Assembly: GCA_001942045.1 (NCBI GenBank) | Contig: MSTD01000047.1 | Coordinates: 13,258-45,997, forward strand | Length of the DNA: 32,740 nucleotides | Direction of reading: 5' to 3' | Origin: Mycolicibacterium porcinum | GTDB lineage: Bacteria; Actinomycetota; Actinomycetes; Mycobacteriales; Mycobacteriaceae | The notes under the pieces: model-generated | The model's input: the letters and a program-made list of their open reading frames with translations, nothing else | Database searches by the model: none | Told to the model about the DNA's origin: nothing | Part shown: positions 8,254-16,863 of the stretch, one piece after another | How positions within the stretch are numbered: the stretch's first letter is position 1 | Layout: the number at the start of each line of letters is the position of its first letter | Translations under genes and position numbers: made by a program

Positions 8254-9387
8254 TCACCACAGCGCACGCTGTGGGTGCCCGCGGTACTCGCTGAGCGGGC
8301 GAATCAGCGCGTTCGACGCGGCCTGCTCCATGATGTGTGCAGTCCAGCCGGTGATCCGGCTCATCACGAAGATCGGTGTGAAGCAGGGAATGTCGAAGCC
8401 CATCAGGTAGTAGGCCGGGCCGGTCGGAAAATCCAGATTCGGTTTGATCTCGGTGGCGGCGAACATCGCGCGCTCCAACACGTGGTAGATGTCCAGCCAG
8501 CGCTGCCCGTCCCGAACCTCGGACACACGGGTCAGCGCCGCCTTCATGGTGGGCACCCGGGAGTCGCCGTTCTTGTACACCCGGTGGCCGAATCCCATCA
8601 CCTTGTCCTTGCGTGACAGCTTGCCGTGCAGCCAGTCCTCGGCGCGGTCTGCCGACCCGATCTCGAGCATGTCGTGCATGACGACTTCGTTGGCTCCGCC
8701 GTGCAAAGACCCCTTCAGCGCACCGATCGCGGCCGTGACCGCACTGTAGATGTCGGATTGCGTGGAGGTGACGACGCGCGCCGCGAACGTGGAGGCGTTG
8801 AAGCTGTGCTCCGCGTAGAGGACCATCGACTGCTCGAAAGCCTTGACGATCACCGGCTCCGGCACCTCACCGAAGCACATGTGCAGGAAGTTCTCCGAAT
8901 AACTCATGTGGCTGTGCGGGGCGACGGGTTCCAGCCCCCGCCGCCGGCGCATATCCGCGGCGACGATGGTCGGCAGCACCGCGAACATCCGCAACGACTT
9001 GGCGAAGTTGGCCGCAGGGGTGCTGTCCTCCTCCTCCGGGTCTTCCGCGCCCAGATAGCTGATCGCGGTGCGAACGACGTCCATCGGATGGCAGTTGTCC
9101 GGAATCTTGGCCAGCAGTGATTGCATCGAGCGGTCGATGCGCCGGGACGCCCGCTCGCGCTGAGCGAACAGCGCCAGTTCCTGATCGGTGGGGAGTTCGC
9201 CGTGCCACAGCAGGTAGGCGACCTGCTCGAAACTGCAGTGCGCGGCCAGGTCCTGGACCGGATAGCCGCGATAGGTCAGGGTGTTGGTCTCGGGCACCAC
9301 CTTGGAGATGGCAGTGGTGTCGACCACCACGCCCGCCAGACCCTTGTGGATGCTCGGCTTGACTGCGTCGTTCTCGGTAACGGTCAT
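8254..9387 (-). CDS. prpC: 2-methylcitrate synthase / citrate synthase PrpC
   Basis: A 377-residue citrate-synthase-fold enzyme, last of the prpD-prpB-prpC operon. It condenses propionyl-CoA with oxaloacetate to 2-methylcitrate, the first step of the methylcitrate cycle that detoxifies propionyl-CoA from odd-chain lipids and cholesterol. Active-site regions are visible: LTYRGYPVQDLA near the N-terminus, HMSYSENFLHM, SLHGGANEVVM with its catalytic His, MGFGHRVYKNGDSR with the second His, and NLDFPTGPAYYLMG with the catalytic Asp. It resembles Rv1131 (annotated GltA1/PrpC). The ATG at 9387 overlaps the prpB stop (ATGA), so the pair is coupled. Confidence 0.95.
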   Translation of the reverse strand: MTVTENDAVKPSIHKGLAGVVVDTTAISKVVPETNTLTYRGYPVQDLAAHCSFEQVAYLLWHGELPTDQELALFAQRERASRRIDRSMQSLLAKIPDNCHPMDVVRTAISYLGAEDPEEEDSTPAANFAKSLRMFAVLPTIVAADMRRRRGLEPVAPHSHMSYSENFLHMCFGEVPEPVIVKAFEQSMVLYAEHSFNASTFAARVVTSTQSDIYSAVTAAIGALKGSLHGGANEVVMHDMLEIGSADRAEDWLHGKLSRKDKVMGFGHRVYKNGDSRVPTMKAALTRVSEVRDGQRWLDIYHVLERAMFAATEIKPNLDFPTGPAYYLMGFDIPCFTPIFVMSRITGWTAHIMEQAASNALIRPLSEYRGHPQRALW

Positions 9388-10301
9388 GGCGTCGCCCCTT
9401 GCAGCGAGAAATTGAAGATGTCCGAGTCGAACTGGTTGTAGTCGTGGTAGCGCAGGAGCTCATAGAGCCGGCCCCGGTGTTGCATCTGACCGATGAGCCC
9501 GGATTGCGTTCCTGCCGATTCGATTTCACGCAGGCCCACCTCGACGGCGTGCATGGCCAAGCGCAGAGTCGTCACCGGGTAGATCACCGCGTTGTAGCCG
9601 ATCTCGGACAACTGTTGTGCCGTCAGCAGTTCCGACTTTCCGAACTCGGTCATGTTGGCCAGCAGCGGCACGTCGACCGCCTCGCGGAACTGCTCGAAGT
9701 CGGCCAGGGTGCACAGCGCCTCGGTGAAGATCAGGTCAGCGCCGGCGTCGGCGTAGGACTTGGCCCGGTCGATCGCCGCCGCAATCCCCTCGATCCCCGC
9801 GGCATCGGTACGGGCACAGATGATGAAGTTCGGGTCTCTGCGGGCGGCAACGGCCGCCCGCAGCCGCTTGACCATGTCCGCGGTCTCGACCACGGCCTTT
9901 CCGTCGAGGTGCCCGCACCGCTTGGGATTCACCTGGTCCTCGAGGTGCAGGCCGGCCAACCCCGCGTCTTCGAGCAGCGTCACGGTACGCGCCGCACTCA
10001 TCGGTTCGCCGAAACCGGTGTCGGCATCGATCAACGTCGGAAGATCGGTCGCCGAGGCGATCTGGGCGCCCCGGCCCGTCACTTCGGTCAGGGTCGTCAG
10101 CCCGATGTCCGGCAGACCCAGATCGGCCGACAGGGCCGCGCCGGATACGTAGACGCCGTCGAAGCCGATCTCCGCGACCAGCTTGGCCACCAGTGGCGAG
10201 AATGCCCCCGGGAAGCGTTGCAGCTGACCGGATTCCAGCCCGCGACGGAGCTTTCGCCGTTTGTCAGCTGCTGAGGCGGCAGAGCCGAGGAGCCCGCTCA
10301 C
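9384..10301 (-). CDS. prpB: Methylisocitrate lyase PrpB
   Basis: A 305-residue enzyme of the isocitrate lyase/PEP mutase family that splits 2-methylisocitrate into pyruvate and succinate, the last step of the methylcitrate cycle. The metal-binding segment [11 protein letters not shown] and the catalytic loop [11 protein letters not shown] are intact, and [14 protein letters not shown] is typical of PrpB rather than of isocitrate lyase. Its GTG start overlaps the prpD stop and its stop overlaps the prpC start, both by 4 nt. M. tuberculosis has no prpB beside its prpD-prpC and uses isocitrate lyase for this step, whereas environmental mycobacteria such as M. smegmatis carry it. Confidence 0.95.
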   Translation of the reverse strand: MSGLLGSAASAADKRRKLRRGLESGQLQRFPGAFSPLVAKLVAEIGFDGVYVSGAALSADLGLPDIGLTTLTEVTGRGAQIASATDLPTLIDADTGFGEPMSAARTVTLLEDAGLAGLHLEDQVNPKRCGHLDGKAVVETADMVKRLRAAVAARRDPNFIICARTDAAGIEGIAAAIDRAKSYADAGADLIFTEALCTLADFEQFREAVDVPLLANMTEFGKSELLTAQQLSEIGYNAVIYPVTTLRLAMHAVEVGLREIESAGTQSGLIGQMQHRGRLYELLRYHDYNQFDSDIFNFSLQGATP

Positions 10302-11803
10302 CGGAGAATCCCCGAGGGAACCGTCGGCGCCTTGTCCAACACCCGCGGGTCGACCCGTACGTTCAGTGCCCCGAGGTCGCCGGACTCGGTCGCCGCGATG
10401 TTCTCGACCGCGCGCAGGAACCGTTGCTGTTCTTCGTCTTCCACGACACCGTCAGCCAGCTGGGCGAACTTGGCGAGGTACTGCGCGCGCTCGAATGGCC
10501 GTGCCCCCAGCGGGTGGGCGTCGGCGACCGCGAGTTCGTCGACGATTGTCTCCCCGCTCTTGAGGGTGACGACGGCCTTCGCGCCGAACGCCTTCTCGGC
10601 CGGGTCGTCCGAGTGGTAGCGCCGGGTCCACTCCGGAGCCTCGACCGTGGAGATCTTGCGCCACAGTGCGATGGTGTCGGGCCGGTGCGCCCGTTCCGGT
10701 GCATAGGATCGTTCGTGGTGCCAGGTGCCGTCCTGCAGGGCGACGGCGAAGATGTACATCACCGAGTGGTCCAGCGTTTCGCGGGACGCGTCCGGATCGA
10801 ACTTCTGTGGATCGTTGGACCCGGTGCCGATCACGACGTGGGTGTGGTGGCTGGTGTGCAGCACGATCGTGGCGATCTGGTCCAGGTCCCCGATCCGATC
10901 GCGCAGCCGACGGGCCAGGTCGATGGGCGCCTGGCTCTGGTACTCCGCCGAATGTTGCTTGGTGTAGGTCTCCAGGATGGCGCGCTTGGGTTCGCCCGGC
11001 CCGGGCAGCGGAACCTGATAGGTGTGCTCGGGACCGGCGAGCATCCAGGCGATCACGCCGTCCTCGCCCTCCCAGATCGGGGCCGGCGAGCTCTCGCCAC
11101 GCATTGCCCGGTCCACGGCCTCGATGGCCACTTTCCCTGCCCAGGCCGGTGCGTAGGCCTTCCAACTGGAGATCAGCCCCTTGCGCGACTGCCGGGTGGC
11201 GGTGGTCAGGTGTAGGGCCTGACCGATTGCGGCGTAGATGGTTTCGGCATCGAGCCGCAGCATGGTGCCCAAACCCGCGGCAACCGAGGGCCCGAGGTGG
11301 GCGACGTGGTCGATCTTGTGCTGGTGCAGGCAGATTCCCTTGACCAGGTCGACCTGTACCTCATAGGCGGTGGCGATACCCCGGATCAGGTCGGCACCAC
11401 CGACGCCGAGTTGCTGGGCCACGGCGACGAGTGCCGGAATGTTGTCGCCCGGGTGGGAATACTCGGCGGCCAGGAAGGTGTCGTGGAAGTCCAGTTCGCG
11501 CACCGCGACGCCGTTGGCCCAGGCCGCCCATTCGGCTGAGACCGTGCCGTCGACACCGAATACGGCGGCCCCGCGCGGTCGCTTGTGCGCGAGCGCCTGG
11601 GCGCGGGCCACGGTCACCGGGCGGCGGATCACCGACGCGGCCGACACGGCGGCGTTGTCGATGATGCGGTTGATCACCATCGCCTCAGTTTCGGGCGGGA
11701 CGGCTACCGGGTCGGCGGCAACCTCGGCGATCTTCCACGCCAAGTGCTCGGTGCGCGGAAAGTCCTCGGCGCTGCGCCGCGTTCTGACGTCATGTTGAAG
11801 CAT
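10298..11803 (-). CDS. prpD: 2-methylcitrate dehydratase PrpD
   Basis: A 501-residue MmgE/PrpD-family dehydratase converting 2-methylcitrate to 2-methyl-cis-aconitate; first gene of the prp operon. It matches Rv1130 throughout, for example [59 protein letters not shown] and [19 protein letters not shown]. The ATG at 11803 is preferred over the GTG three codons upstream because a TACCGT box ends seven bases before it (leaderless initiation) and because the homologue starts at the corresponding residue. Divergent from prpR across 117 bp, where the regulator should act. Confidence 0.94.
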   Translation of the reverse strand: MLQHDVRTRRSAEDFPRTEHLAWKIAEVAADPVAVPPETEAMVINRIIDNAAVSAASVIRRPVTVARAQALAHKRPRGAAVFGVDGTVSAEWAAWANGVAVRELDFHDTFLAAEYSHPGDNIPALVAVAQQLGVGGADLIRGIATAYEVQVDLVKGICLHQHKIDHVAHLGPSVAAGLGTMLRLDAETIYAAIGQALHLTTATRQSRKGLISSWKAYAPAWAGKVAIEAVDRAMRGESSPAPIWEGEDGVIAWMLAGPEHTYQVPLPGPGEPKRAILETYTKQHSAEYQSQAPIDLARRLRDRIGDLDQIATIVLHTSHHTHVVIGTGSNDPQKFDPDASRETLDHSVMYIFAVALQDGTWHHERSYAPERAHRPDTIALWRKISTVEAPEWTRRYHSDDPAEKAFGAKAVVTLKSGETIVDELAVADAHPLGARPFERAQYLAKFAQLADGVVEDEEQQRFLRAVENIAATESGDLGALNVRVDPRVLDKAPTVPSGILR

Positions 11804-11810
11804 GATCCGC

Positions 11811-11816
11811 ACGGTA
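11811..11816 (-). promoter_or_regulatory. -10 box for leaderless prpD transcript
   Basis: TACCGT on the minus strand ends seven bases before the ATG at 11803, and no ribosome site is present. This fits the mycobacterial leaderless pattern and decides the start codon. Confidence 0.45.
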
Positions 11817-11880
11817 CGCAGCTATGGCCGCTCGGAAAATCACCTGTAAATGCGTATTTTTGTGTCCTTTGGCGCCAAGT

Positions 11881-11898
11881 TTTGCGAATCTTGTGAAA
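11881..11898. promoter_or_regulatory. Candidate PrpR half-sites between prpD and prpR
   Basis: TTTGCGAA (11881-11888) and TTGTGAAA (11891-11898) lie ten bases apart, start to start, in the 117-bp divergent promoter region. The related short-chain-acyl regulators RamB and PrpR are recalled to recognise TTTGCAAA-type sequences, so these are the best candidate operator copies here. They also lie just upstream of the prpR -10 box, consistent with autoregulation. Confidence 0.4.
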
Positions 11899-11909
11899 GC
11901 CGATCGGGG

Positions 11910-11915
11910 TAGCCT
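11910..11915 (+). promoter_or_regulatory. -10 box for leaderless prpR transcript
   Basis: TAGCCT ends five bases before the GTG at 11921 and eight before a second in-frame GTG at 11924. No ribosome site is visible, so prpR is probably translated from a leaderless message. Confidence 0.4.
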
Positions 11916-11920
11916 CGGCA

Positions 11921-13330
11921 GTGGTGAGCAAGACATTCGCGGGGGCCCGTCTACGCCGGCTGCGTGACGAGAGAGGCCTGACACAGGTCGCCCTGGCGCG
12001 CGCGCTGGGACTGTCGACGAGCTACGTCAACCAGCTCGAGAACGATCAGCGGCCGATCACCGTCGCGGTGTTGTTGGCGCTATCCGACCGCTTCGATCTG
12101 CCGACCCAGTACTTCGCCCCGGATGCCGATGCCCGCCTGGTGTCTGACCTGCGCGAGATCCTGGCTGACGCCGCCACCACCGCCCAGATCGAAGAGCTCG
12201 TGGCACGCATGCCGGAAGTCGGCCAAACCATGGTGAGCATGCACCGCCGCCTGCACGATGCCACCGCGGAGTTGGAGGCCGTGCACGCTCGCGCCAACCT
12301 GGATGCGCAGGCGGGGGTGCAGCAGCCCATGCCATTCGAAGAGGTGCGTGACTTCTTCTACGACCGCCGCAATTACGTCGATGCGCTCGACCGCGCGGCC
12401 GAGGAGCTCTTCGCCCGTCACCGCCTGCAGATCGGCGGCCTCGACCGGCAGCTGACCGAGTTGCTGTCCTCGGAGTACGGCATCACGGTGATCGTGGACG
12501 ACGGAGATGTGTTGGGCCCCAGCGTGAAACGTCGATACCTGCCTGAGGCCGCCACCCTGTACGTAGCGCGGTGGCTGCTGCCCGGCCAGCGCGCATTTCA
12601 GCTCGCCACCCAGATCGCCTTGGTGACGCAGTCTGACCTGATCGGCGCCATCGTCGCGGCCGATGACCAATTGAGTTCAGAGGCAAGGGAGGTGGCGCGG
12701 ATCGGGCTGGCCAATTACTTCGCCGGAGCCCTGCTGCTTCCCTATCGGATGTTCCTGTCCGCCGCCGAGGAGTTGCGTTATGACATCGACCAGCTCGCCC
12801 GTCGCTTCGAGGTGGGGTTCGAGACGATCTGCCACCGTTTGTCCACGCTCCAGCGCCGGGATGCGCGCGGAATCCCGTTCATCTTCGTCCGCACCGACAG
12901 CGCGGGAAACATCTCGAAACGCCAGTCCGCCACGGCTTTCCACTTCTCCCGGGTCGGCGGAAACTGCCCGCTCTGGGTGGTGCACCACGCGTTCTCGCGT
13001 CCCGGCGACTTCCTGACCCAGGTGGCGCAGATGCCTGACGGCCGCAGCTACTTCTGGATCGCGAAGACGTCGGCCGCCACCCCGAGCCGATACTTGGGAA
13101 CGCCCAAGAGTTTCGCCATCGGCCTCGGTTGCGACCTGAGCCACGCCGGCAAGCTGGTGTACTCGGTCGGCATCGACCTGACCGACCCCGAAGCCACCGT
13201 GCCCATCGGCGCGGGGTGCCGGATCTGCGACCGCCCCGCGTGCCCGCAGCGCGCGTTCCCTTATGTGGGTCGGCCGGTCCACGTCGACCCGCAGACCAGC
13301 AGCAACCTGCCCTACTCGCCGACAGCCTGA
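11921..13330 (+). CDS. prpR: Propionate-responsive regulator PrpR (XRE + acyl-CoA/Fe-S type)
   Basis: A 469-residue transcription factor. Residues about 6-60 are an XRE helix-turn-helix (LRRLRDERGLTQVALARALGLSTSYVNQLEN). The middle and C-terminal regions are the short-chain-fatty-acyl regulator domains of the RamB/PrpR family, with RRFEVGFETICHRLSTLQR. The C-terminus has the Cys pattern GAGCRICDRPACPQRAFPY; in M. tuberculosis PrpR (Rv1129c) such cysteines are recalled to hold an Fe-S cluster, and propionyl-CoA is recalled as the ligand. It is divergent from prpD-prpB-prpC, which it should activate. The two adjacent GTG codons at 11921 and 11924 cannot be separated; both lie within leaderless distance of TAGCCT. 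Confidence 0.93.
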   Translation: MVSKTFAGARLRRLRDERGLTQVALARALGLSTSYVNQLENDQRPITVAVLLALSDRFDLPTQYFAPDADARLVSDLREILADAATTAQIEELVARMPEVGQTMVSMHRRLHDATAELEAVHARANLDAQAGVQQPMPFEEVRDFFYDRRNYVDALDRAAEELFARHRLQIGGLDRQLTELLSSEYGITVIVDDGDVLGPSVKRRYLPEAATLYVARWLLPGQRAFQLATQIALVTQSDLIGAIVAADDQLSSEAREVARIGLANYFAGALLLPYRMFLSAAEELRYDIDQLARRFEVGFETICHRLSTLQRRDARGIPFIFVRTDSAGNISKRQSATAFHFSRVGGNCPLWVVHHAFSRPGDFLTQVAQMPDGRSYFWIAKTSAATPSRYLGTPKSFAIGLGCDLSHAGKLVYSVGIDLTDPEATVPIGAGCRICDRPACPQRAFPYVGRPVHVDPQTSSNLPYSPTA

Positions 13331-13372
13331 GCAGGTGTGCGATCCGGCAGGTCAATGCGGGACAATGGCCCG

Positions 13373-14074
13373 GTGGACTGCGTGGTGGCACGAGAGGCGC
13401 TTTCGGCGCGCCTCGACGGGGAGCGTGAACCGGTCCCCTCTGCCCGCGTCGACGAGCATGTGCGCGGTTGCCGCGACTGTGCCGCCTGGTACGACAAGGC
13501 GGGAGCCCAAGCCCTGCTGCTACGCGATCTCGCCAACACAGGATTGATCGGCACCGTGAGTGGCCGCCCCGCCCACGGCGATACGGCGCTGGGCAGACTC
13601 GGGCGTTGGCTCGGCCGGCACTGGCTGACCATCGCGATCGTCGTCTTCGGCGTGGCCCAGGTGGTCCTGGCGGTTGCCCAGGCCGTCGGCATGAGTTTCG
13701 GAATGGTCGCCGCGCATCATGGATCGGCCAGCGGAGCCCACCTGCTCAACGAGTCCACGGCATGGTCGGCCGCGCTCGGAATCGCCACCGTGGCAATGGC
13801 TTTCCGCCGCCGTATCGCTCCGGGGCTGGCCTGCGTGCTGGTGATCTACTGCGGCATCCTCGGCTATTACGTGGTGTCGGACACGATCGCCGGTCAGGTG
13901 ACACCGGTCCGCATCCTGAGCCACCTTCCGGTGGCGGTCGCGGCAGTCCTCTCTGTCCTGGCGTCGCGTCGAACCCGCCCCGACGATCCGTCGCCCAGGG
14001 CACGTGGGGACGACGACGAATCGGCTGCGCCCACCCGTCGCCATCTGCGCGCGGCCGACGATCCCGCCGCCTGA
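13373..14074 (+). CDS. Membrane zinc anti-sigma factor candidate (ZAS / zf-HC2 domain, Rv0093c-like)
   Basis: A 233-residue protein. Its N-terminal cytoplasmic segment carries the zinc anti-sigma signature: Cys3, then His29-x3-Cys33-x2-Cys36 (HVRGCRDC). Four or more hydrophobic helices follow, roughly residues 85-107, 128-145, 150-170 and 185-205; one periplasmic loop is His-rich (MVAAHHGSASGAH). It resembles M. tuberculosis Rv0093c, which I recall as a proposed SigC-binding anti-sigma protein. With sigC and five identical ECF-type promoters in the same island, it is the best candidate to hold SigC at the membrane. GTG 13373 is chosen because GACAAT ends six bases earlier (leaderless) and the domain normally begins here; ATG 13355 is an alternative. 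It converges with the next gene, 4 bp apart. Confidence 0.8.
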   Translation: MDCVVAREALSARLDGEREPVPSARVDEHVRGCRDCAAWYDKAGAQALLLRDLANTGLIGTVSGRPAHGDTALGRLGRWLGRHWLTIAIVVFGVAQVVLAVAQAVGMSFGMVAAHHGSASGAHLLNESTAWSAALGIATVAMAFRRRIAPGLACVLVIYCGILGYYVVSDTIAGQVTPVRILSHLPVAVAAVLSVLASRRTRPDDPSPRARGDDDESAAPTRRHLRAADDPAA

Positions 14075-14078
14075 ACCG

Positions 14079-14723
14079 CTACACCATGACGCCGAACATG
14101 ATCGCCATGCCGGCCGCCATCATCGCCCGGCACAACGTGCCGAACTGCGAGAACGGCGACGTCCCCGAGTTCTGCTGGCGTGCCGCGAAGTAGCGGTACA
14201 GCCAGACCAAAGCGGCCATCGCGAAACCGATCGTCAACAGCCAGTTGAGCGCTGGGATCCACAGCGGCTGCACCGACATGGGTTCCATGGCCATCGTCGT
14301 CCCGCCGCCGTGGTGGTGGCCGGCCGAGTGCATCGCGGCCATGTCGTGGCCACCCTGGGCCATCGTTTCGGTACTGCCTGGCAGCAGATCGTCGGTCATC
14401 GCGGCATACATCCACGCCATCGCCAGCATCATCGCGGCGTGATAGCCGTCGACCAGGCGGCTTCGGGTCGCGGCCGCCCGCAGCACACCGACCGCGAACC
14501 AGATGGCGGCGGCCAGGAAGAAGAACATCGGGGCCACGGTCGGCAGCTGTGCCCCGCGCGGCCAGGCCATCACCACCATTGCGACGGCCATCGTCAGATG
14601 AAGCACCTGGCTGACCGCGACGGTCGGCCCACCACGAGTGGTCACCAAGGCGTAGGTGCACTCGGCGGCGCTCAGGGCGAACAACACCGTCACCACCCAG
14701 CGGAGCGCGAGATCGGCGATCAT
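14079..14723 (-). CDS. DUF5134-type membrane protein with Met/His-rich metal-binding loop
   Basis: A 214-residue integral membrane protein with about six helices (near residues 5-27, 35-53, 63-82, 92-109, 155-175, 190-213). Between helices 4 and 5, residues 121-149 carry many Met and His residues (MAQGGHDMAAMHSAGHHH, then MAMEPM), a pattern typical of copper(I)/copper(II) binding. The overall form fits the actinobacterial DUF5134 family, whose function is unknown to me. The ATG at 14723 has AGGA about eight bases upstream; a longer GTG start at 14792 would cover the promoter. A perfect copy of the island's ECF-type promoter lies 37 bp upstream. I infer a role in copper handling at the membrane. 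Confidence 0.82.
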   Translation of the reverse strand: MIADLALRWVVTVLFALSAAECTYALVTTRGGPTVAVSQVLHLTMAVAMVVMAWPRGAQLPTVAPMFFFLAAAIWFAVGVLRAAATRSRLVDGYHAAMMLAMAWMYAAMTDDLLPGSTETMAQGGHDMAAMHSAGHHHGGGTTMAMEPMSVQPLWIPALNWLLTIGFAMAALVWLYRYFAARQQNSGTSPFSQFGTLCRAMMAAGMAIMFGVMV

Positions 14724-14759
14724 TCCAAGTCCTGTCTGCAAGGGTCGGCCATCGTCAAT

Positions 14760-14788
14760 TGGTCGCGGGCGCGGGCGCCGAAGTTCCC
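14760..14788 (-). promoter_or_regulatory. Candidate SigC promoter for the DUF5134 gene
   Basis: On the minus strand, GGGAACT is followed after 16 bp by CGACCAATT. GGAAC to CGAC spacing is 17 bp, the same as at four other sites in this island. The -10 ends 36 bp before the ATG at 14723. Confidence 0.72.
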
Positions 14789-14801
14789 GCACCCGTCAGC
14801 A

Positions 14802-14820
14802 CTACGACACATTGTCGTAG
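14802..14820. promoter_or_regulatory. Perfect palindrome CTACGACA-CAT-TGTCGTAG, candidate operator
   Basis: An 8-3-8 perfect inverted repeat lies between the divergent DUF5134 and CopD/CtaG genes, 55 bp upstream of the latter. The ACA...TGT core resembles operators of the BlaI/CopY winged-helix repressors, some of which are copper- or stress-responsive; this family assignment is inference. It may control the CopD/CtaG gene, which lacks a copy of the ECF-type promoter. Confidence 0.5.
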
Positions 14821-14874
14821 ACTCGGCTGGCCGCGACGTTTCGTTCGTTTCCGCGGCGGAAGGCCGGTTCGACT

Positions 14875-16830
14875 ATGGCGCGTGTGCAAATGCCCGGTGC
14901 GACCAGCGCGTGGTGGGGACGCTCGATGCTGTTCGGCACCGTCGCAGGTTGCGCTGTGGTGCTGTTCCTGTGCGCTCTGCGGCTGGGCGAACAACGGTTG
15001 GCCGCCGCGGGGATCGCGGACCCGGGAACGGCCACCAACGCAGCCCGGCTGCTCGGGCACTGGATCGCCTCCCTCGCCGGCGCCGTGTGCGCCGGCGCCC
15101 TCGTCTGGATCGTCACGACCGCAACACCGCGGGACGACGGGCGGATCGACGCGGAATCCTTTCCAGCGCATCTGCTCGTCGAGCGCATCGCGGTCGTATG
15201 GGCTGCTTGCGCCACCGCCATGGTCGTCGTCTCCGCGTCCGCCGACGCGGGCATCCCCGTCGGCAGGCTCGTCGCCGGACCCGGCCTCGGGAGCGCCGTC
15301 GCGGCCTCAGAGGCCGCGCGCGGCTGGTGCGTAGCGGCGATCTGCGCGCTGGTGTTGGCTGTCGGCATTCGATTCACACTCCGGTGGATCGGGCACTGCG
15401 TGGCACTGCTGCTGGTTCTGATCGGCGTGGTCGCGGTACCGGTCACCGGCAACGCCGGGCAGGGGCCGGACCATGACATCGCCACCAGCGCGGTGATCGT
15501 CTTCTCGGTGGTGGTCGCGGTGTGGGCCGGCACGAAGATCACCTCGGCCGGTATGCGCGACGTCGTGGTTCGGCGACGGATCCAGATGCTGCAAGTAGCG
15601 TGCGGAGCGGTCGCCGTCGTCTACGGCGCCCTGCTGGCCACGCTGATGCTGGGCGGGTTGCCGATCCTGGGCTCGACCTACGGGCTGGCCGTCCTCGTCG
15701 CCGGCGTACTGCTGGTGCTGGTGTGGATTGGCGACGGCACGTTGCTGCTGACCCGCCGTACCCCGTCGCGCTTGGCGAACACCGTGTCCGCGGCCGCCGC
15801 GATCGTCGTCACCGCCGCGGTGGCCCTCGCCGCGACGAGTGTGCCGCCCCGGTTCACCGTTCACGAGTTCTCTACGTGGGACGTCTTTTTGGGCTACCAG
15901 CTCGACGCGCCTCCGAGTCCGGTCACCTTGATCACCGAGTGGCGGTTCGACCCGTTGATCGGGACCGCGGCCATCGTGCTCGCACTGGGCTATCTGGTCG
16001 CCGCAGTGCGGCTGCGACGGCGGGGCGACCATTGGCCGGTGGGACGCACGATCTCGTGGTCTCTGGGTTGCGCGGCCTTGCTGCTCACCACCAGTTCCGG
16101 GGTCCGCGCCTACGGATCGGCGATGTTCAGCGTGCACATGGGTGAGCACATGGCGCTGAACATGTTCGTGCCGGTGCTTCTGGTCCTCGGCGCACCGGTG
16201 ACCCTGGCCCTGCGGGTACTGCCAGCCGCGCCGAAGGGCGGAGCGCCGGGACCTCGCGAATGGTTGACCTGGTTCGTGCACGCTCCGGTGACGCGATTCC
16301 TGTCGCACCCGGTGACGGCGTTCGTCTTGTTTGTCGGGTCGCTGTACCTCGTCTACTTCACGCCCCTGTTCGACACCCTGATCCGGTATCACTGGGGCCA
16401 CGAGTTCATGACCGTGCACTTCCTGCTGACCGGCTACCTGTACTACTGGGGAATCATCGGCATCGACCCGGGGCCGCGCCGGCTCCCATTCCTGGGGCGG
16501 CTCGGGCTGCTGTTCGCCGTGATGCCGTTCCACGCCTTCTTCGGGATCGCCACGATGACGATGACCTCGTCCCTCGGCGAGAGTTTCTACCGGTCCGTCA
16601 ATCTGCCGTGGCTGCAGAGCATCTCAGATGACCAGCACCTGGGCGGCGCCATCGCGTGGGGCTCGAGCGAGGTGCCGGTGATCATCGTCGTGGTCGCCCT
16701 GGTGGCCCAGTGGGCACGTCAGGACCGCCGGGCCGGCGCCCGGGAGGACCGCCACAGCGACCGCGGGTATGACGACGAACTGGACGCCTACAACGCGATG
16801 CTGCAGGAACTTTCCCGCACCCGACGCTGA
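14875..16830 (+). CDS. CopD / cytochrome c oxidase assembly (CtaG-type) fusion membrane protein, Rv0102-like
   Basis: A 651-residue polytopic protein. The N-terminal half (to about residue 340) is a CopD-like bundle of eight or so helices; the C-terminal half (about 380-620) is a caa3-type CtaG domain with the hallmark SVHMGEHMALNMFVPVLLVLGAP, WGHEFMTVHFLLTGYLYYW and VMPFHAFFGIATMTM, rich in conserved His and Met. CopD and CtaG proteins are linked to copper import and copper delivery to cytochrome oxidase in the membrane. It resembles M. tuberculosis Rv0102, the neighbour of the nrp operon. The ATG at 14875 has GGAAGG about 8-13 bases upstream. The C-terminal tail is charged and cytoplasmic. 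A palindrome upstream may control it. Confidence 0.88.
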   Translation: MARVQMPGATSAWWGRSMLFGTVAGCAVVLFLCALRLGEQRLAAAGIADPGTATNAARLLGHWIASLAGAVCAGALVWIVTTATPRDDGRIDAESFPAHLLVERIAVVWAACATAMVVVSASADAGIPVGRLVAGPGLGSAVAASEAARGWCVAAICALVLAVGIRFTLRWIGHCVALLLVLIGVVAVPVTGNAGQGPDHDIATSAVIVFSVVVAVWAGTKITSAGMRDVVVRRRIQMLQVACGAVAVVYGALLATLMLGGLPILGSTYGLAVLVAGVLLVLVWIGDGTLLLTRRTPSRLANTVSAAAAIVVTAAVALAATSVPPRFTVHEFSTWDVFLGYQLDAPPSPVTLITEWRFDPLIGTAAIVLALGYLVAAVRLRRRGDHWPVGRTISWSLGCAALLLTTSSGVRAYGSAMFSVHMGEHMALNMFVPVLLVLGAPVTLALRVLPAAPKGGAPGPREWLTWFVHAPVTRFLSHPVTAFVLFVGSLYLVYFTPLFDTLIRYHWGHEFMTVHFLLTGYLYYWGIIGIDPGPRRLPFLGRLGLLFAVMPFHAFFGIATMTMTSSLGESFYRSVNLPWLQSISDDQHLGGAIAWGSSEVPVIIVVVALVAQWARQDRRAGAREDRHSDRGYDDELDAYNAMLQELSRTRR

Positions 16831-16863
16831 ACTGCAGCCGGTCGGATGGGCGAGGAGTTCAGA

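Noticed and set aside
7627..8410. Several short open frames between mbtK and prpC
   Set aside because: None has a ribosome site or recognisable sequence, they overlap each other on both strands, and one runs into prpC antisense.
10193..11215. Open frame on the plus strand opposite prpD
   Set aside because: It overlaps the well-supported prpD and prpB reading frames and shows no domain.
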